Below, piece by piece: positions 18,441 through 27,080 of a stretch of 64,000 nucleotides of DNA. The translations under genes were made by a program, and so were the position numbers. The DNA is from an uncultured Blautia sp. (GTDB lineage: Bacteria > Bacillota > Clostridia > Lachnospirales > Lachnospiraceae), in contig UQMI01000005.1 of the NCBI GenBank assembly GCA_900542045.1, positions 25,809-89,808 of the forward strand, given 5' to 3'. Each line of letters begins with the position of its first letter. Position 1 is the first letter of the stretch. A model generated the notes under the pieces. The model made no database searches, was not told where the DNA came from, and was given only the letters and a program-made list of their open reading frames with translations.

Positions 18441-18842
18441 ATGGCAGCAGATAACAATTTTCAGGAAACTGTGAATTCTCTGTTCAAGGGGATGGACAGC
18501 TATATTGCGGCGAAGACCGTGGTGGGAGACGCGATCCATATCGGGGATACGATTATACTCCCGCTGGTGGATGTGACCTTTGGCGTGGGAGCCGGTGCTT
18601 TTGCAGAAGATAAGAAAAACAACGGCGGCGGAGGAATGGGCGGTAAGCTCAGCCCCAGTGCGGTGTTGGTGATTCAGAATGGAACTACCAAACTGGTCAA
18701 TGTGAAGAATCAGGATGGCCTGACAAAGATTCTGGATATGGTGCCTGATTTTGTCAATAAATTTGCAAAGACTGAGACTCCTGCCAGTGAGACAGCATCT
18801 GCTCCGGAACCAGAACAGAAAAAACAGTGTTCAGAAGAATAA
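18441..18842 (+). CDS. GerW family sporulation protein (YtfJ)
   Basis: 133 residues. The conserved core is AKTVVGDAIHIGDTIILPLVDVTFGVGAGAF, here followed by the Gly-rich GGGGMGGKLSPSAVLVI block. GerW/YtfJ proteins are made in the forespore and affect spore germination in Bacillus. The C-terminal 20 residues are Glu/Pro/Ala-rich and variable. AAGGAGG ribosome site. Evidence that the organism can sporulate, together with the SASP and YlbJ genes. Confidence 0.93.
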   Translation: MAADNNFQETVNSLFKGMDSYIAAKTVVGDAIHIGDTIILPLVDVTFGVGAGAFAEDKKNNGGGGMGGKLSPSAVLVIQNGTTKLVNVKNQDGLTKILDMVPDFVNKFAKTETPASETASAPEPEQKKQCSEE

Positions 18843-18886
18843 TAGACGCATATACTGGAAGTAAGGAACGGCAGAGGGGGCTTTCC

Positions 18887-19026
18887 ATGGGAAAGTAGTC
18901 GGATTTGCCCTGTTTTTTATCGGGATTGGCATGGTTGTGGGACTTCTTGCGCCCCAGTCTGTGATATCGTTTCTGGTGGCAGCCATATTGCTGCTTTTGG
19001 GCTACAATTTATTCTGTGGATGTTAA
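18887..19026 (+). pseudogene. small membrane protein gene broken by a one-base deletion
   Basis: An ATG at 18887 with AGAGGGGG upstream reads only MGK before a TAG. If one A is added to the AAA run at 18892-18894, the frame becomes a 46-residue protein (MGKVVGFALFFIGIG..., ending GYNLFCGC) with two hydrophobic helices, stopping at 19026. The good ribosome site, the exact match of the restored frame to a membrane-protein composition and the clean stop support a real small gene with a frameshift, either a natural mutation or a sequencing error. Confidence 0.65.
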
Positions 19027-19061
19027 GGGAATCTTTCTTCGGTGTGGAAGAGAGGTTCCTT

Positions 19062-19115
19062 TTTTGTGCGATAGGGAAACAGAACGCTCTGTTCTGAATT
19101 TCCTATCGCACAAAA
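19062..19115. repeat. long imperfect palindrome (hairpin element)
   Basis: Left arm 19062-19085, five-base loop, right arm 19091-19115. The outer 14 bases, TTTTGTGCGATAGG, pair perfectly with the far end; the inner part has a few mismatches. No clean U-run follows, so it is not an ordinary terminator. It could be a dispersed palindromic (REP/MITE-like) unit. Confidence 0.8.
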
Positions 19116-19192
19116 GTATCACAGGATGCTGTCGGGTTAAAACAGCCCAGACTATGCTGTCTGCACCCGAAGTGTCCGCCAGAGAAAAACAC

Positions 19193-19221
19193 TTGTGTTT
19201 TTCGGCATTTTTTATTAAAAT
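19193..19221 (+). promoter_or_regulatory. candidate promoter for the ferredoxin oxidoreductase operon
   Basis: TTGTGT (19193-19198), 17 bases, TAAAAT (19216-19221). It would give a leader of about 70 bases before the ATG at 19298. Confidence 0.5.
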
Positions 19222-19297
19222 AGATACTGTTATGCAGGCTGTGACCCGGGAAGGGAGTGCGGGTCTGCATCGAAATACGAAAAGAAGGGATAAGATT

Positions 19298-19870
19298 ATG
19301 AAGGACGTGATTGAGATCAGATGGCATGGCCGCGGCGGTCAGGGAGCCAAGACAGCAGCGCTGCTGCTGGCGGACGTTGCCTTTGGGACCGGCAGATATG
19401 TACAGGGATTTCCGGAATACGGGCCGGAGCGAATGGGCGCGCCCATTACCGCCTATAACCGGATCAGCCAGAAGCCCATTCGGGTACATTCCAATATTTA
19501 TGATCCGGATTATGTGGCTGTTGTGGACGAGGGGCTGCTGGAAACGGTGCATGTGACCGACGGCCTGAAAATTGAAGGCGGGATCATTGTAAATACAGCA
19601 AAAACCAAAGAAGAAATCCGAAAGCATCTGCACGGATATGAGGGCGCACTGTATACCATTGATGCCAGAAGAATTTCCATGGAGACACTGGGAAAATATT
19701 TTCCCAATACGCCTATGCTGGCGGCTGTAGTAAAGGTCAGCGGAGTGATGGAAGAGGAGATTTTCCTGAAAGAGATGGAAAATTCTTTCCGACATAAATT
19801 TGCTTCCAAACCGGAAGTGATCGAAGGAAACATGAAAGCGCTGCAGATGGCTTTAAGGGAGGTGCAGTAA
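19298..19870 (+). CDS. 2-oxoacid:ferredoxin oxidoreductase, gamma subunit
   Basis: 190 residues from ATG 19298 (AAGAAGGGA upstream); a longer in-frame reading extends through the palindrome and is rejected. IRWHGRGGQGAKTAA at the start is the signature of the catalytic gamma domain of pyruvate/ketoisovalerate/2-oxoglutarate ferredoxin oxidoreductases, with GFPEYGPERMGAPI after it. First of four subunit genes in the order gamma, delta, alpha, beta, each overlapping or nearly touching the next. Substrate (pyruvate or branched-chain oxoacid) cannot be set from sequence reading. Confidence 0.93.
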   Translation: MKDVIEIRWHGRGGQGAKTAALLLADVAFGTGRYVQGFPEYGPERMGAPITAYNRISQKPIRVHSNIYDPDYVAVVDEGLLETVHVTDGLKIEGGIIVNTAKTKEEIRKHLHGYEGALYTIDARRISMETLGKYFPNTPMLAAVVKVSGVMEEEIFLKEMENSFRHKFASKPEVIEGNMKALQMALREVQ

Positions 19871-20166
19871 TGGATTTGGAAAGATTAAACGGTTCCTGCT
19901 CCTGGAAAGACCTGACAGAAGGAATGCAGATCTATCAGGGAGGGACTTCCAGAGAATTTCATACAGGAGAGTGGACCACAGTAAAGCCGGTGTTTCTGGC
20001 AGATAAATGCAAGCAGTGTCTGCTCTGTGTTCCGGTATGTCCGGACAGCGCCATACCGGTAAAAAATAAAGAAAGACAGGAATTCGATTACGATCACTGC
20101 AAAGGCTGCGGGATCTGTGTAAAAGCCTGTCCTTTCGATGCGATAGAAATGGAGGGGATCAAATAA
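19870..20166 (+). CDS. 2-oxoacid:ferredoxin oxidoreductase, delta (ferredoxin-like) subunit
   Basis: 98 residues with two [4Fe-4S] motifs: CKQCLLCVPVCPDSAIP near residue 46 and [18 protein letters not shown] near residue 78. It passes electrons from the thiamine-diphosphate centre to ferredoxin. Overlaps its neighbours by a single base on each side (TAATG). Confidence 0.95.
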   Translation: MDLERLNGSCSWKDLTEGMQIYQGGTSREFHTGEWTTVKPVFLADKCKQCLLCVPVCPDSAIPVKNKERQEFDYDHCKGCGICVKACPFDAIEMEGIK

Positions 20167-21347
20167 TGGCGAAAAGAGATCGTTTATCTGGAAATGAGGC
20201 AGTGGCAGTGGCGCTTCGTCAGATCAACCCCGATGTGATGCCGGCTTTTCCGATTACGCCATCCACGGAAATTCCGCAGTATTTTTCATCTTATGTGGCG
20301 GATGGTCTTGTTGATACGGAATTTATTCCGGTGGAAAGTGAACACAGTTCCATGAGTGCGGCTATTGGTGCGGAGGCTGCCGGCGCCAGAACGTTGACGG
20401 CAACTTCTTCCTGCGGACTGGCCTATATGTGGGAAGAACTTTATGTGGCTGCATCCAACCGTCTGCCAATCCTGTTGGCTCTGGTTAACCGGGCTCTGTC
20501 AGGCCCTATCAATATTAACTGTGATCATTCCGACAGCATGGGAGCCAGGGATTCCGGATGGATTCAGATCTATGCGGAGAATAACCAGGAAGCCTATGAC
20601 AATATGATCCAGGCATACCGGATCGCAGAGCACGCCGATGTGCGCCTTCCGATCATGGTCTGCCAGGACGGGTTTATCACCAGCCATGCAGTGGAGAATA
20701 TAGAACTGCTGGAGGATGAGGAAGTGCGGGCTTTCGTGGGAGAATACCAGCCGGAGCATTATCTGCTGAACGGAAAAGAGCCCATGGCAGTGGGACCGTA
20801 TTCCATCACTAATTATTATATGGAAGCGAAGAAGCAGCATGCAGAGGCCATGAAGCATGCAAAGCAGGTGACGCTGGATGTGGCGGAAGAATATGCGAAG
20901 CTTTCCGGAAGAAAATACGGCCTGTTTGAAGCTTATGAACTGGAGGATGCGGATTACGCTGTGGTGATGATCGGTTCAGCGGCCGGAACCACCAAGGATG
21001 CCATTGATGCTCTGCGTGCCCAGGGGAAGAAAGTGGGACTACTGAAGATCCGTCTGTTTCGTCCGTTCCCCGGAGAAGAGATTGCGGCGGCGTTAAAGCA
21101 TACCAAAGCAGTGGCCATTATGGACCGGGCAGAAAGCCTGAACGGCCAGGGCGGGCCGCTGGGAGCGGAAGTGATGGCAGCGCTGTACCGGGCCAAGGCA
21201 GATACGCTGGCTATGAATTACATTTACGGCCTGGGCGGACGGGATGTCCGGGTGGAGCATATGGAATCTGTCTTTGCCCAGCTGGAAGAGGCGGCAGAGA
21301 AGCAGGACGCCGGCGAAATGTACCGCTATCTTGGATTAAGGGAGTAG
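20166..21347 (+). CDS. 2-oxoacid:ferredoxin oxidoreductase, alpha subunit
   Basis: 393 residues. Begins with GNEAVAVALRQINPDVMPAFPITPSTEIPQ-type sequence (the PFITPSTE element is the family hallmark), then VESEHSSMSAAIGAEAAGARTLTATSS, which forms part of the thiamine-diphosphate site. The C-terminal third holds the transketolase-like domain II (GLLKIRLFRPFPGEEIA). Forms the heterotetramer with the products of the adjoining genes. Confidence 0.95.
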   Translation: MAKRDRLSGNEAVAVALRQINPDVMPAFPITPSTEIPQYFSSYVADGLVDTEFIPVESEHSSMSAAIGAEAAGARTLTATSSCGLAYMWEELYVAASNRLPILLALVNRALSGPININCDHSDSMGARDSGWIQIYAENNQEAYDNMIQAYRIAEHADVRLPIMVCQDGFITSHAVENIELLEDEEVRAFVGEYQPEHYLLNGKEPMAVGPYSITNYYMEAKKQHAEAMKHAKQVTLDVAEEYAKLSGRKYGLFEAYELEDADYAVVMIGSAAGTTKDAIDALRAQGKKVGLLKIRLFRPFPGEEIAAALKHTKAVAIMDRAESLNGQGGPLGAEVMAALYRAKADTLAMNYIYGLGGRDVRVEHMESVFAQLEEAAEKQDAGEMYRYLGLRE

Positions 21348-21360
21348 GAGGACCGTTTAG

Positions 21361-22293
21361 ATGAGTTATGATTTTAAGGAAACAATGAACAAACCGGAAC
21401 GTCTTGCTCCGGGTCACAGAATGTGTGCCGGCTGCGGGGGAACCATAGCCGTACGAAATGTGCTCCGCGGACTGCATGAAGGCGATAAGGCAGTCATCGG
21501 CAATGCCACCGGGTGTCTGGAGGTATCCACATTTACCTATCCGTATACGGCCTGGGAGGACAGTTATATCCATAATGCTTTTGAAAATGCCGGCGCCACA
21601 TTAAGCGGTGTGGAAACGGCATATCGTGTACTGAAGAAAAAGGGAAAGATCGACGATACTTATAAATTTATCACTTTCGGCGGGGACGGAGGTACATACG
21701 ACATCGGACTGCAGTCTCTTTCCGGAGCCATGGAGCGGAACCACGATCTGGTCTATGTCTGCTACGACAATGGCGCATACATGAATACAGGAATCCAGCG
21801 TTCTTCCGCGACGCCCATGTATGCCAATACCACCACCACGCCTGTGGGAAAGGTATCCCATGGCAAGCCCCAGAACCGCAAGGATCTGGCTTCCATCATT
21901 GCGTCCCATGACATCCCCTATGTGGCCCAGACCACATTTATCCGCAATTTTAAAGATCTTCATGTAAAAGCGGAAAAGGCCATTTACACGGAAGGAGCGG
22001 CTTTCCTGAATATCATGGCGCCATGCCCCCGGGGCTGGCAGTATCCCACGGCAGACATTATGGAAATCTGCAGGCTGGGGGTGGAAACCAATTACTGGCC
22101 ATTATTTGAGGTAATCGAGGGAAAATGGATTCTGAATTATGAGCCGAAGAAAAAGCTTCCCATTGAAGATTTTTTAAGAAAGCAGGGACGGTTCAAACAT
22201 CTGTTCAAACCGGAAAATGAATATCTGATCGAAGAATTCCAGAAAGAAGTGGACCGGAGATGGGAGGAACTGCTGCACCGGTGCAGTAAATAA
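21361..22293 (+). CDS. 2-oxoacid:ferredoxin oxidoreductase, beta (thiamine diphosphate-binding) subunit
   Basis: 310 residues. HRMCAGCGGTIAVRNVL near residue 19 contributes Cys ligands; GNATGCLEVSTFTYPYTAW and the thiamine-diphosphate motif GDGGTYDIGLQSLSGAMERN (about 111-130) follow. YNxxYMNTG-like DNGAYMNTGIQRSSATP is typical. Last gene of the operon, 13 bases after the alpha gene. With Rnf at 1.9-6.9 kb it provides a route from oxoacid oxidation to ion-motive force. Confidence 0.95.
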   Translation: MSYDFKETMNKPERLAPGHRMCAGCGGTIAVRNVLRGLHEGDKAVIGNATGCLEVSTFTYPYTAWEDSYIHNAFENAGATLSGVETAYRVLKKKGKIDDTYKFITFGGDGGTYDIGLQSLSGAMERNHDLVYVCYDNGAYMNTGIQRSSATPMYANTTTTPVGKVSHGKPQNRKDLASIIASHDIPYVAQTTFIRNFKDLHVKAEKAIYTEGAAFLNIMAPCPRGWQYPTADIMEICRLGVETNYWPLFEVIEGKWILNYEPKKKLPIEDFLRKQGRFKHLFKPENEYLIEEFQKEVDRRWEELLHRCSK

Positions 22294-22358
22294 AGCACAG
22301 ACAGAGTATATGGACAAAACATAAAATACCGGAAACCGAAAAGGGACCGGAGAGGAAG

Positions 22359-22400
22359 AGACAGGCAGAAGACGGCGGGACCGGGCTGCCTGTCTGTTTC
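22359..22400 (+). terminator. terminator of the ferredoxin oxidoreductase operon
   Basis: AGACAGGCAG (22359-22368) pairs with CTGCCTGTCT (22386-22395), followed by GTTTC. The tail is U-poor, so strength is uncertain. Confidence 0.55.
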
Positions 22401-22438
22401 TGATCTCCTGCAAAATTTGTTTTGATTTCCATTAAGAC

Positions 22439-22483
22439 AAAAAAAGAGCTGCTGCAGAAGAAATTTCTTTCTCAGCAACAGCT
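22439..22483 (-). terminator. terminator of rpmB
   Basis: On the minus strand an imperfect hairpin (AGCTGTTGC... / ...GCAGCAGCT) ends in seven U residues (22439-22445), just after the rpmB stop. Confidence 0.75.
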
Positions 22484-22493
22484 GCATCTTATC

Positions 22494-22679
22494 CTATGCT
22501 CTCTCAACTTTTCCGGAACGTAAGCAGGAAGTACATACGTACATTTTCTTTGCTGCTCCGTTTACTTTTACTTTAACGGATTTTACGTTGGATTTCCACA
22601 TTTTATTAGAACGTCTATGAGAATGACTCACATTATTTCCAAAATGAGCACCTTTTTCACAAATTGCGCACTTAGCCAT
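22494..22679 (-). CDS. rpmB: 50S ribosomal protein L28
   Basis: 61 residues, full length for Firmicute L28. Begins MAKCAICEKGAHFGNNVSHSH, the conserved start including two Cys, and ends with CTSCLRSGKVERA, which supplies two more Cys, so this is the zinc-binding (C+) form. Transcribed alone and divergently from the Asp23 gene, with its own promoter, an AAGGAGG ribosome site and a terminator. Confidence 0.98.
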   Translation of the reverse strand: MAKCAICEKGAHFGNNVSHSHRRSNKMWKSNVKSVKVKVNGAAKKMYVCTSCLRSGKVERA

Positions 22680-22715
22680 GATAGCACCTCCTTACGCTTT
22701 TTTTCAACAGACTAT

Positions 22716-22744
22716 ATTCTAACAGATGGTCTTGGGTTTTGCAA
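22716..22744 (-). promoter_or_regulatory. sigma-A promoter of rpmB
   Basis: Minus strand TTGCAA (22739-22744), 17 bases, TAGAAT (22716-22721). Confidence 0.75.
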
Positions 22745-22772
22745 GCAAAAAAGGAAAAAAATCAAATTATTA

Positions 22773-22801
22773 TTTCATTTTTATGGAAAAGAGGTTATAA
22801 T
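22773..22801 (+). promoter_or_regulatory. promoter of the Asp23 gene
   Basis: TTTCAT (22773-22778), 17 bases, perfect -10 TATAAT (22796-22801). The -35 is weak. Divergent from the rpmB promoter. Confidence 0.65.
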
Positions 22802-22842
22802 ACACTCATAATAGAGTGTAGAAATAAATGGAGGTATCTGAT

Positions 22843-23199
22843 ATGAGTGGACGAATAGATTCCGGTTTGGGGCAGATTGTCATCGATACCGATGTGATCG
22901 CCACTTACGCAGGCAGTGTAGCGGTGGAGTGTTTTGGCATCGTGGGCATGGCTGCCGTCAGTATGAAAGACGGCCTTGTCAAGCTGCTCAAAAAAGACAG
23001 TCTGAAGCATGGCATTAATGTCAGAATCGAGGAAAATAAGATTTGTCTGGATTTCCATGTGATTGTTGCCTATGGAGTAAGCATCAGTACCATTGCAGAC
23101 AATCTTCAGAGTAATGTAAAATATAAAGTGGAAGCATTTACAGGCATGGAGATTCAGGAAATCAACATCTTCGTGGAAGGTGTGCGCGCAATAGATTAG
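22843..23199 (+). CDS. Asp23/Gls24 family envelope stress protein
   Basis: 118 residues from ATG 22843 (GGAGG eight bases upstream; the in-frame ATG at 22828 overlaps that ribosome site). The core ETDVIATYAG-like VIDTDVIATYAGSVAVECFGIVGMA and the VDFHVIVAYGVSISTIADN region are typical of YloU/Asp23. Small cytoplasmic protein; in Bacillus and Clostridia yloU sits beside yloV exactly as here, next to rpmB. Function linked to cell-envelope homeostasis. Confidence 0.9.
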   Translation: MSGRIDSGLGQIVIDTDVIATYAGSVAVECFGIVGMAAVSMKDGLVKLLKKDSLKHGINVRIEENKICLDFHVIVAYGVSISTIADNLQSNVKYKVEAFTGMEIQEINIFVEGVRAID

Positions 23200-23221
23200 T
23201 TTGTTAAGGAGGATACTTGTG

Positions 23222-24880
23222 GTGAGTACAAATACCATAGATGCGAAACTGCTTGCGAAGATGTTTCTGGCAGGTGCAAAAAATCTGGAGGCAAAGAAAG
23301 AGTGGATCAATGAATTGAATGTGTTCCCGGTGCCGGACGGCGATACGGGGACTAATATGACGCTGACCATCATGTCTGCGGCTGCAGAGGTTTCCCGTAT
23401 TGAAAACCCTACCAATGAGCAGCTCGCAAAGGCAATTTCCAACGGTTCTCTGCGCGGAGCCAGGGGCAATTCCGGCGTGATCCTGTCTCAGCTTCTCCGG
23501 GGCTTTACCAAGAGCATTACCAGAGAAGAAAAGAGTGAGCTGGATGCTTCGGCCATTGCCAGGGCCATGGATAAGGGTGTGGAGACGGCTTATAAAGCAG
23601 TTATGAAGCCGAAAGAGGGAACCATTCTGACAGTTGCAAGAGAAGCGGCTGCCAGAGCCATGGAGATCGCGGAGGAAGACAGTGATCTGGAAGCTTTCTT
23701 TCTGGAAGTATTTAAACACGCAGAAGAAACCCTTGCCAGGACTCCGGAAATGCTTCCGGTTCTGAAGGAAGCAGGAGTGGTTGACTCCGGCGGACAGGGA
23801 CTGCTGGAAGTATATCGGGGAGCACTGGATGCATTCCGGGGCAAGGAAATTGATTATACCATCGAAGAAACATCCGGAACAGGCAGTATTACGAAGGTAA
23901 CCTCCCAGGCGGAAGCGGATATCAAGTTCGGGTACTGTACAGAATTTATCATCATGCTGGATCAGGAGTTTTCAGAGACAGAAGAGCATGGATTCAAGCA
24001 TTTTCTCAGTTCCATCGGAGATTCCATCGTAGTAGTGGCAGATGATGAGATCGTGAAAGTACATGTGCATACCAATCATCCGGGGCAGGCCATTGAGAAG
24101 GCATTGACTTACGGTTCTCTTTCCCGGATGAAGATCGACAATATGAGGGAGGAGCATCAGGAGAAACTGATCAAGGATGCAGAGCGGATCGCCAAAGAGC
24201 AGGAGAAGCAGGAAGAACAGAAGGAAGTGGGATTCCTCTCCGTATCTACCGGTGAGGGAATCCGGGATATCTTCCTTGATCTGGGCGTAGACTATCTGAT
24301 CGAGGGCGGTCAGACCATGAATCCCAGCACTGAGGATATGCTCAATGCCATTGCGAAGATCAATGCGAAGACCATTTTCATCTTCCCCAACAACAAGAAT
24401 ATCATTCTGGCAGCCAACCAGGCCAGAGATCTGACAAAAGATAAAAAGATCATTGTGATCCCCACCAAGACCATTCCCCAGGGTATTACGGCCATGATCA
24501 ATTATGTGGCGGAAAAGACACCGGAGGAAAATGCGGAAAGCATGCTGGAGGAGATCTCCACCGTTAAGACTGGTCAGGTGACATACGCAGTACGGGATAC
24601 AAGGCTGGATGACAAGGAGATCCATCAGGGCGACATCATGGGCATCGGCGATAAGGGAATCCTTGCCGTTGGCACTGAGATCAATGCAGTAGCCGGTGAA
24701 ATGGCCGGACATATGGTGGATGAGGACGCAGAGATCATCAGTATTTATTACGGCGCGGATGTGCCGGAGGAAGAAGCGGAGAAACTGCGGGAATCTCTGG
24801 AAGAAGCCTATCCGGACTGCGATGTGGAAGTGAACTTTGGCGGACAGCCTATTTATTATTATATTCTTTCTGTGGAATAG
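23222..24880 (+). CDS. DAK2-domain fatty acid kinase-like protein (FakA/YloV)
   Basis: 552 residues from GTG 23222, chosen over TTG 23201 because AAGGAGG (23206-23212) lies nine bases upstream of it. The N-terminal DhaL-type ATP domain has NVFPVPDGDTGTNM near residue 37, followed by SLRGARGNSGVILSQ and GVVDSGGQGLLEVY; the C-terminal half is the DegV-partner domain. FakA phosphorylates fatty acids bound to DegV-type FakB proteins to feed phospholipid synthesis. No FakB gene is in the window. Follows the Asp23 gene, as in most Firmicutes. Confidence 0.9.
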   Translation: MSTNTIDAKLLAKMFLAGAKNLEAKKEWINELNVFPVPDGDTGTNMTLTIMSAAAEVSRIENPTNEQLAKAISNGSLRGARGNSGVILSQLLRGFTKSITREEKSELDASAIARAMDKGVETAYKAVMKPKEGTILTVAREAAARAMEIAEEDSDLEAFFLEVFKHAEETLARTPEMLPVLKEAGVVDSGGQGLLEVYRGALDAFRGKEIDYTIEETSGTGSITKVTSQAEADIKFGYCTEFIIMLDQEFSETEEHGFKHFLSSIGDSIVVVADDEIVKVHVHTNHPGQAIEKALTYGSLSRMKIDNMREEHQEKLIKDAERIAKEQEKQEEQKEVGFLSVSTGEGIRDIFLDLGVDYLIEGGQTMNPSTEDMLNAIAKINAKTIFIFPNNKNIILAANQARDLTKDKKIIVIPTKTIPQGITAMINYVAEKTPEENAESMLEEISTVKTGQVTYAVRDTRLDDKEIHQGDIMGIGDKGILAVGTEINAVAGEMAGHMVDEDAEIISIYYGADVPEEEAEKLRESLEEAYPDCDVEVNFGGQPIYYYILSVE

Positions 24881-24906
24881 CACAGAACATAACAGGTTAG
24901 AGTGAC

Positions 24907-26970
24907 ATGAAGAAACAGCCATTGCAGACCCTGAAAGGGGTCGGAGAAAAGACAGAAAAGCTGTTCCGAAAACTGAATATTACGGATACGGAAGCACTTC
25001 TGCATTATTATCCCAGAGATTACGATGCCTGTGAGCCCTGTGTGCCGGTGGAGGAACTGGTAGAAGGGCGAAAGGCAGCGGTGCTGGGAAAGGTGATGCA
25101 GGCGCCGTCGGTAGTCACCTCCGGCAGAGGAAGATCCGTGACCACATTGACCATTGCAGGCGAGAGCGGTAAAAAGCTCTCGCTTACGTGGTTTCATATG
25201 CCTTTTCTGCGCAGTACCATCAAAAAAGGCATGGTTCTGGTCTTTCGGGGAACGCCTCGGGTAAAGAACGGACGGATGACCATGGAACAGCCGGAATATT
25301 ATACGCCGGGGGCTTACGAAGAGAAAATGCACCATCTGCAGCCGATATACGGACTGACAGCCGGGCTGTCCGGCAAGACCATTGCCAAAGGCGTGGAGCA
25401 GGTGCTCAAAGAGGCCAGACTGGATCCGGAATATCTTCCGGAAGAGCTGCGGGAGAAATACCATCTGGCCGAATACAATTTTGCGCTGCAGAACATTCAT
25501 TTTCCGGAAAACAGGGAACACCTTCTGATCGCCAGGAAAAGACTGGTATTTGATGAGTTCCTTTTTTTTATCCTGGCAATTCAGCAGCTGAAGGCTCAGG
25601 AGGAGACACATCCCAACGCGTTTCCCATGAAAGAAGTTTGGGCCACGGAGGAGGCCATAGACAGTCTGCCCTATCAGCTGACACGGGCACAGCGGCAGGT
25701 GTGGCGGGAAATTGAAACGGATCTGAAAGGAACCCGTCTGATGTCCCGTCTGGTACAGGGAGATGTGGGAAGCGGAAAGACCATTCTGGCCTTTCTGGCC
25801 ATGATCATGACGGCGGAGAACGGATACCAGTCGGCGCTGATGGTGCCAACGGAAGTGCTTGCCAGGCAGCATTTTGAAGCGGTATGCAGGCTCCTGGAAA
25901 ATCTGGAAGTCCCGTCATGCCGGCCGGTACTTCTGACCGGTTCCAATACCCAAAAAGAAAAAAGAGAGATCTACCAGAAAATCGCTTCCGGTGAGGCCAC
26001 AATGATTATCGGAACCCATGCTCTGATCCAGGAGAAGGTCCAGTACCGGAATCTGGCTCTGGTCATCACCGATGAGCAGCACCGGTTTGGCGTGAAGCAG
26101 AGGGAGGCGCTGACAACCCGGGGAGCCCATCCCCATGTGCTGGTTATGAGTGCAACCCCCATTCCCCGGACGCTGGCGATCATCCTGTATGGGGATCTGG
26201 ATATTTCTGTTATTGACGAGCTGCCTGCCAGACGTCTGCCCATCAAAAACTGCGTAGTGGATACTTCCTACCGCCCTCAGGCCTACCGGTTCATGGAGAG
26301 ACAGATCCGGGAAGGACGGCAGGTCTATGTGATCTGTCCCATGGTGGAAGAAAGCGAAGGACTGGAAGCAGAGAACGTGCTGGATTATACCAGAAAGCTG
26401 CAGCAGATCTTTCCGGCAGAGATCCGTGTGGCATCTCTCCATGGACGTATGAAACCCAGAGAAAAAAATCAGATTATGGAGGCATTTGCAGCAGGGGAAA
26501 TTCATATTCTGGTATCAACGACAGTTGTGGAGGTGGGGGTCAATGTGCCCAATGCCACCGTGATGCTGGTGGAGAACGCGGAACGGTTCGGTCTTGCCCA
26601 GCTGCACCAGCTCAGAGGACGGGTGGGGCGGGGCGAACACCAGTCCTACTGTATTTTTATGCAGGGAAACACGGATCAGGAGATCAGCGCGCGGCTGAAA
26701 ATCCTGAACCAGTCCAACGACGGCTTTTATATTGCGGGAGAAGACCTGAAACTGCGGGGGCCCGGCGACCTTTTCGGCGTGCGGCAAAGCGGTGCTCTGG
26801 AGTTCCGGCTGGCTGATGTATTCGGGGATGCTCCGATCCTGCGGGACGCCAGCGCGGCGGCAGGAGAACTGCTGGCTCTGGATCCCGGACTGGATCTGCC
26901 GCAGCATGAGGGAATCCGTAAGAAAATGGATCTCTATGTGCGGGAAAATCTGGAAGTTTTGGGAATTTAG
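24907..26970 (+). CDS. recG: ATP-dependent DNA helicase RecG
   Basis: 687 residues. N-terminal OB-fold wedge domain (TLTIAGESGKKLSLTWFH), then helicase motor with Walker A GDVGSGKTI near residue 286, DEQHRFG near 388 and motif VI-like QLRGRVGRG near 575. Remodels stalled forks and reverses them into Holliday junctions; complements RuvAB and RecU encoded in the same window. Starts 26 bases after the FakA-like gene. Confidence 0.96.
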   Translation: MKKQPLQTLKGVGEKTEKLFRKLNITDTEALLHYYPRDYDACEPCVPVEELVEGRKAAVLGKVMQAPSVVTSGRGRSVTTLTIAGESGKKLSLTWFHMPFLRSTIKKGMVLVFRGTPRVKNGRMTMEQPEYYTPGAYEEKMHHLQPIYGLTAGLSGKTIAKGVEQVLKEARLDPEYLPEELREKYHLAEYNFALQNIHFPENREHLLIARKRLVFDEFLFFILAIQQLKAQEETHPNAFPMKEVWATEEAIDSLPYQLTRAQRQVWREIETDLKGTRLMSRLVQGDVGSGKTILAFLAMIMTAENGYQSALMVPTEVLARQHFEAVCRLLENLEVPSCRPVLLTGSNTQKEKREIYQKIASGEATMIIGTHALIQEKVQYRNLALVITDEQHRFGVKQREALTTRGAHPHVLVMSATPIPRTLAIILYGDLDISVIDELPARRLPIKNCVVDTSYRPQAYRFMERQIREGRQVYVICPMVEESEGLEAENVLDYTRKLQQIFPAEIRVASLHGRMKPREKNQIMEAFAAGEIHILVSTTVVEVGVNVPNATVMLVENAERFGLAQLHQLRGRVGRGEHQSYCIFMQGNTDQEISARLKILNQSNDGFYIAGEDLKLRGPGDLFGVRQSGALEFRLADVFGDAPILRDASAAAGELLALDPGLDLPQHEGIRKKMDLYVRENLEVLGI

Positions 26971-27001
26971 TGTTAATTTTCCGTGTTTCCAAGAAAAACC
27001 C

Positions 27002-27030
27002 TTGTCAAATGAAATAAAAAGTGATATCTT
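27002..27030 (+). promoter_or_regulatory. promoter of the DUF6465 gene
   Basis: TTGTCA (27002-27007), 17 bases, TATCTT (27025-27030); start expected near 27037. AAAGGAGG follows at about 27061. Confidence 0.65.
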
Positions 27031-27080
27031 AAGTCAGGTAAAGTTTAAAATGCCTGTACGTAAAGGAGGCTAAGGTAGCT

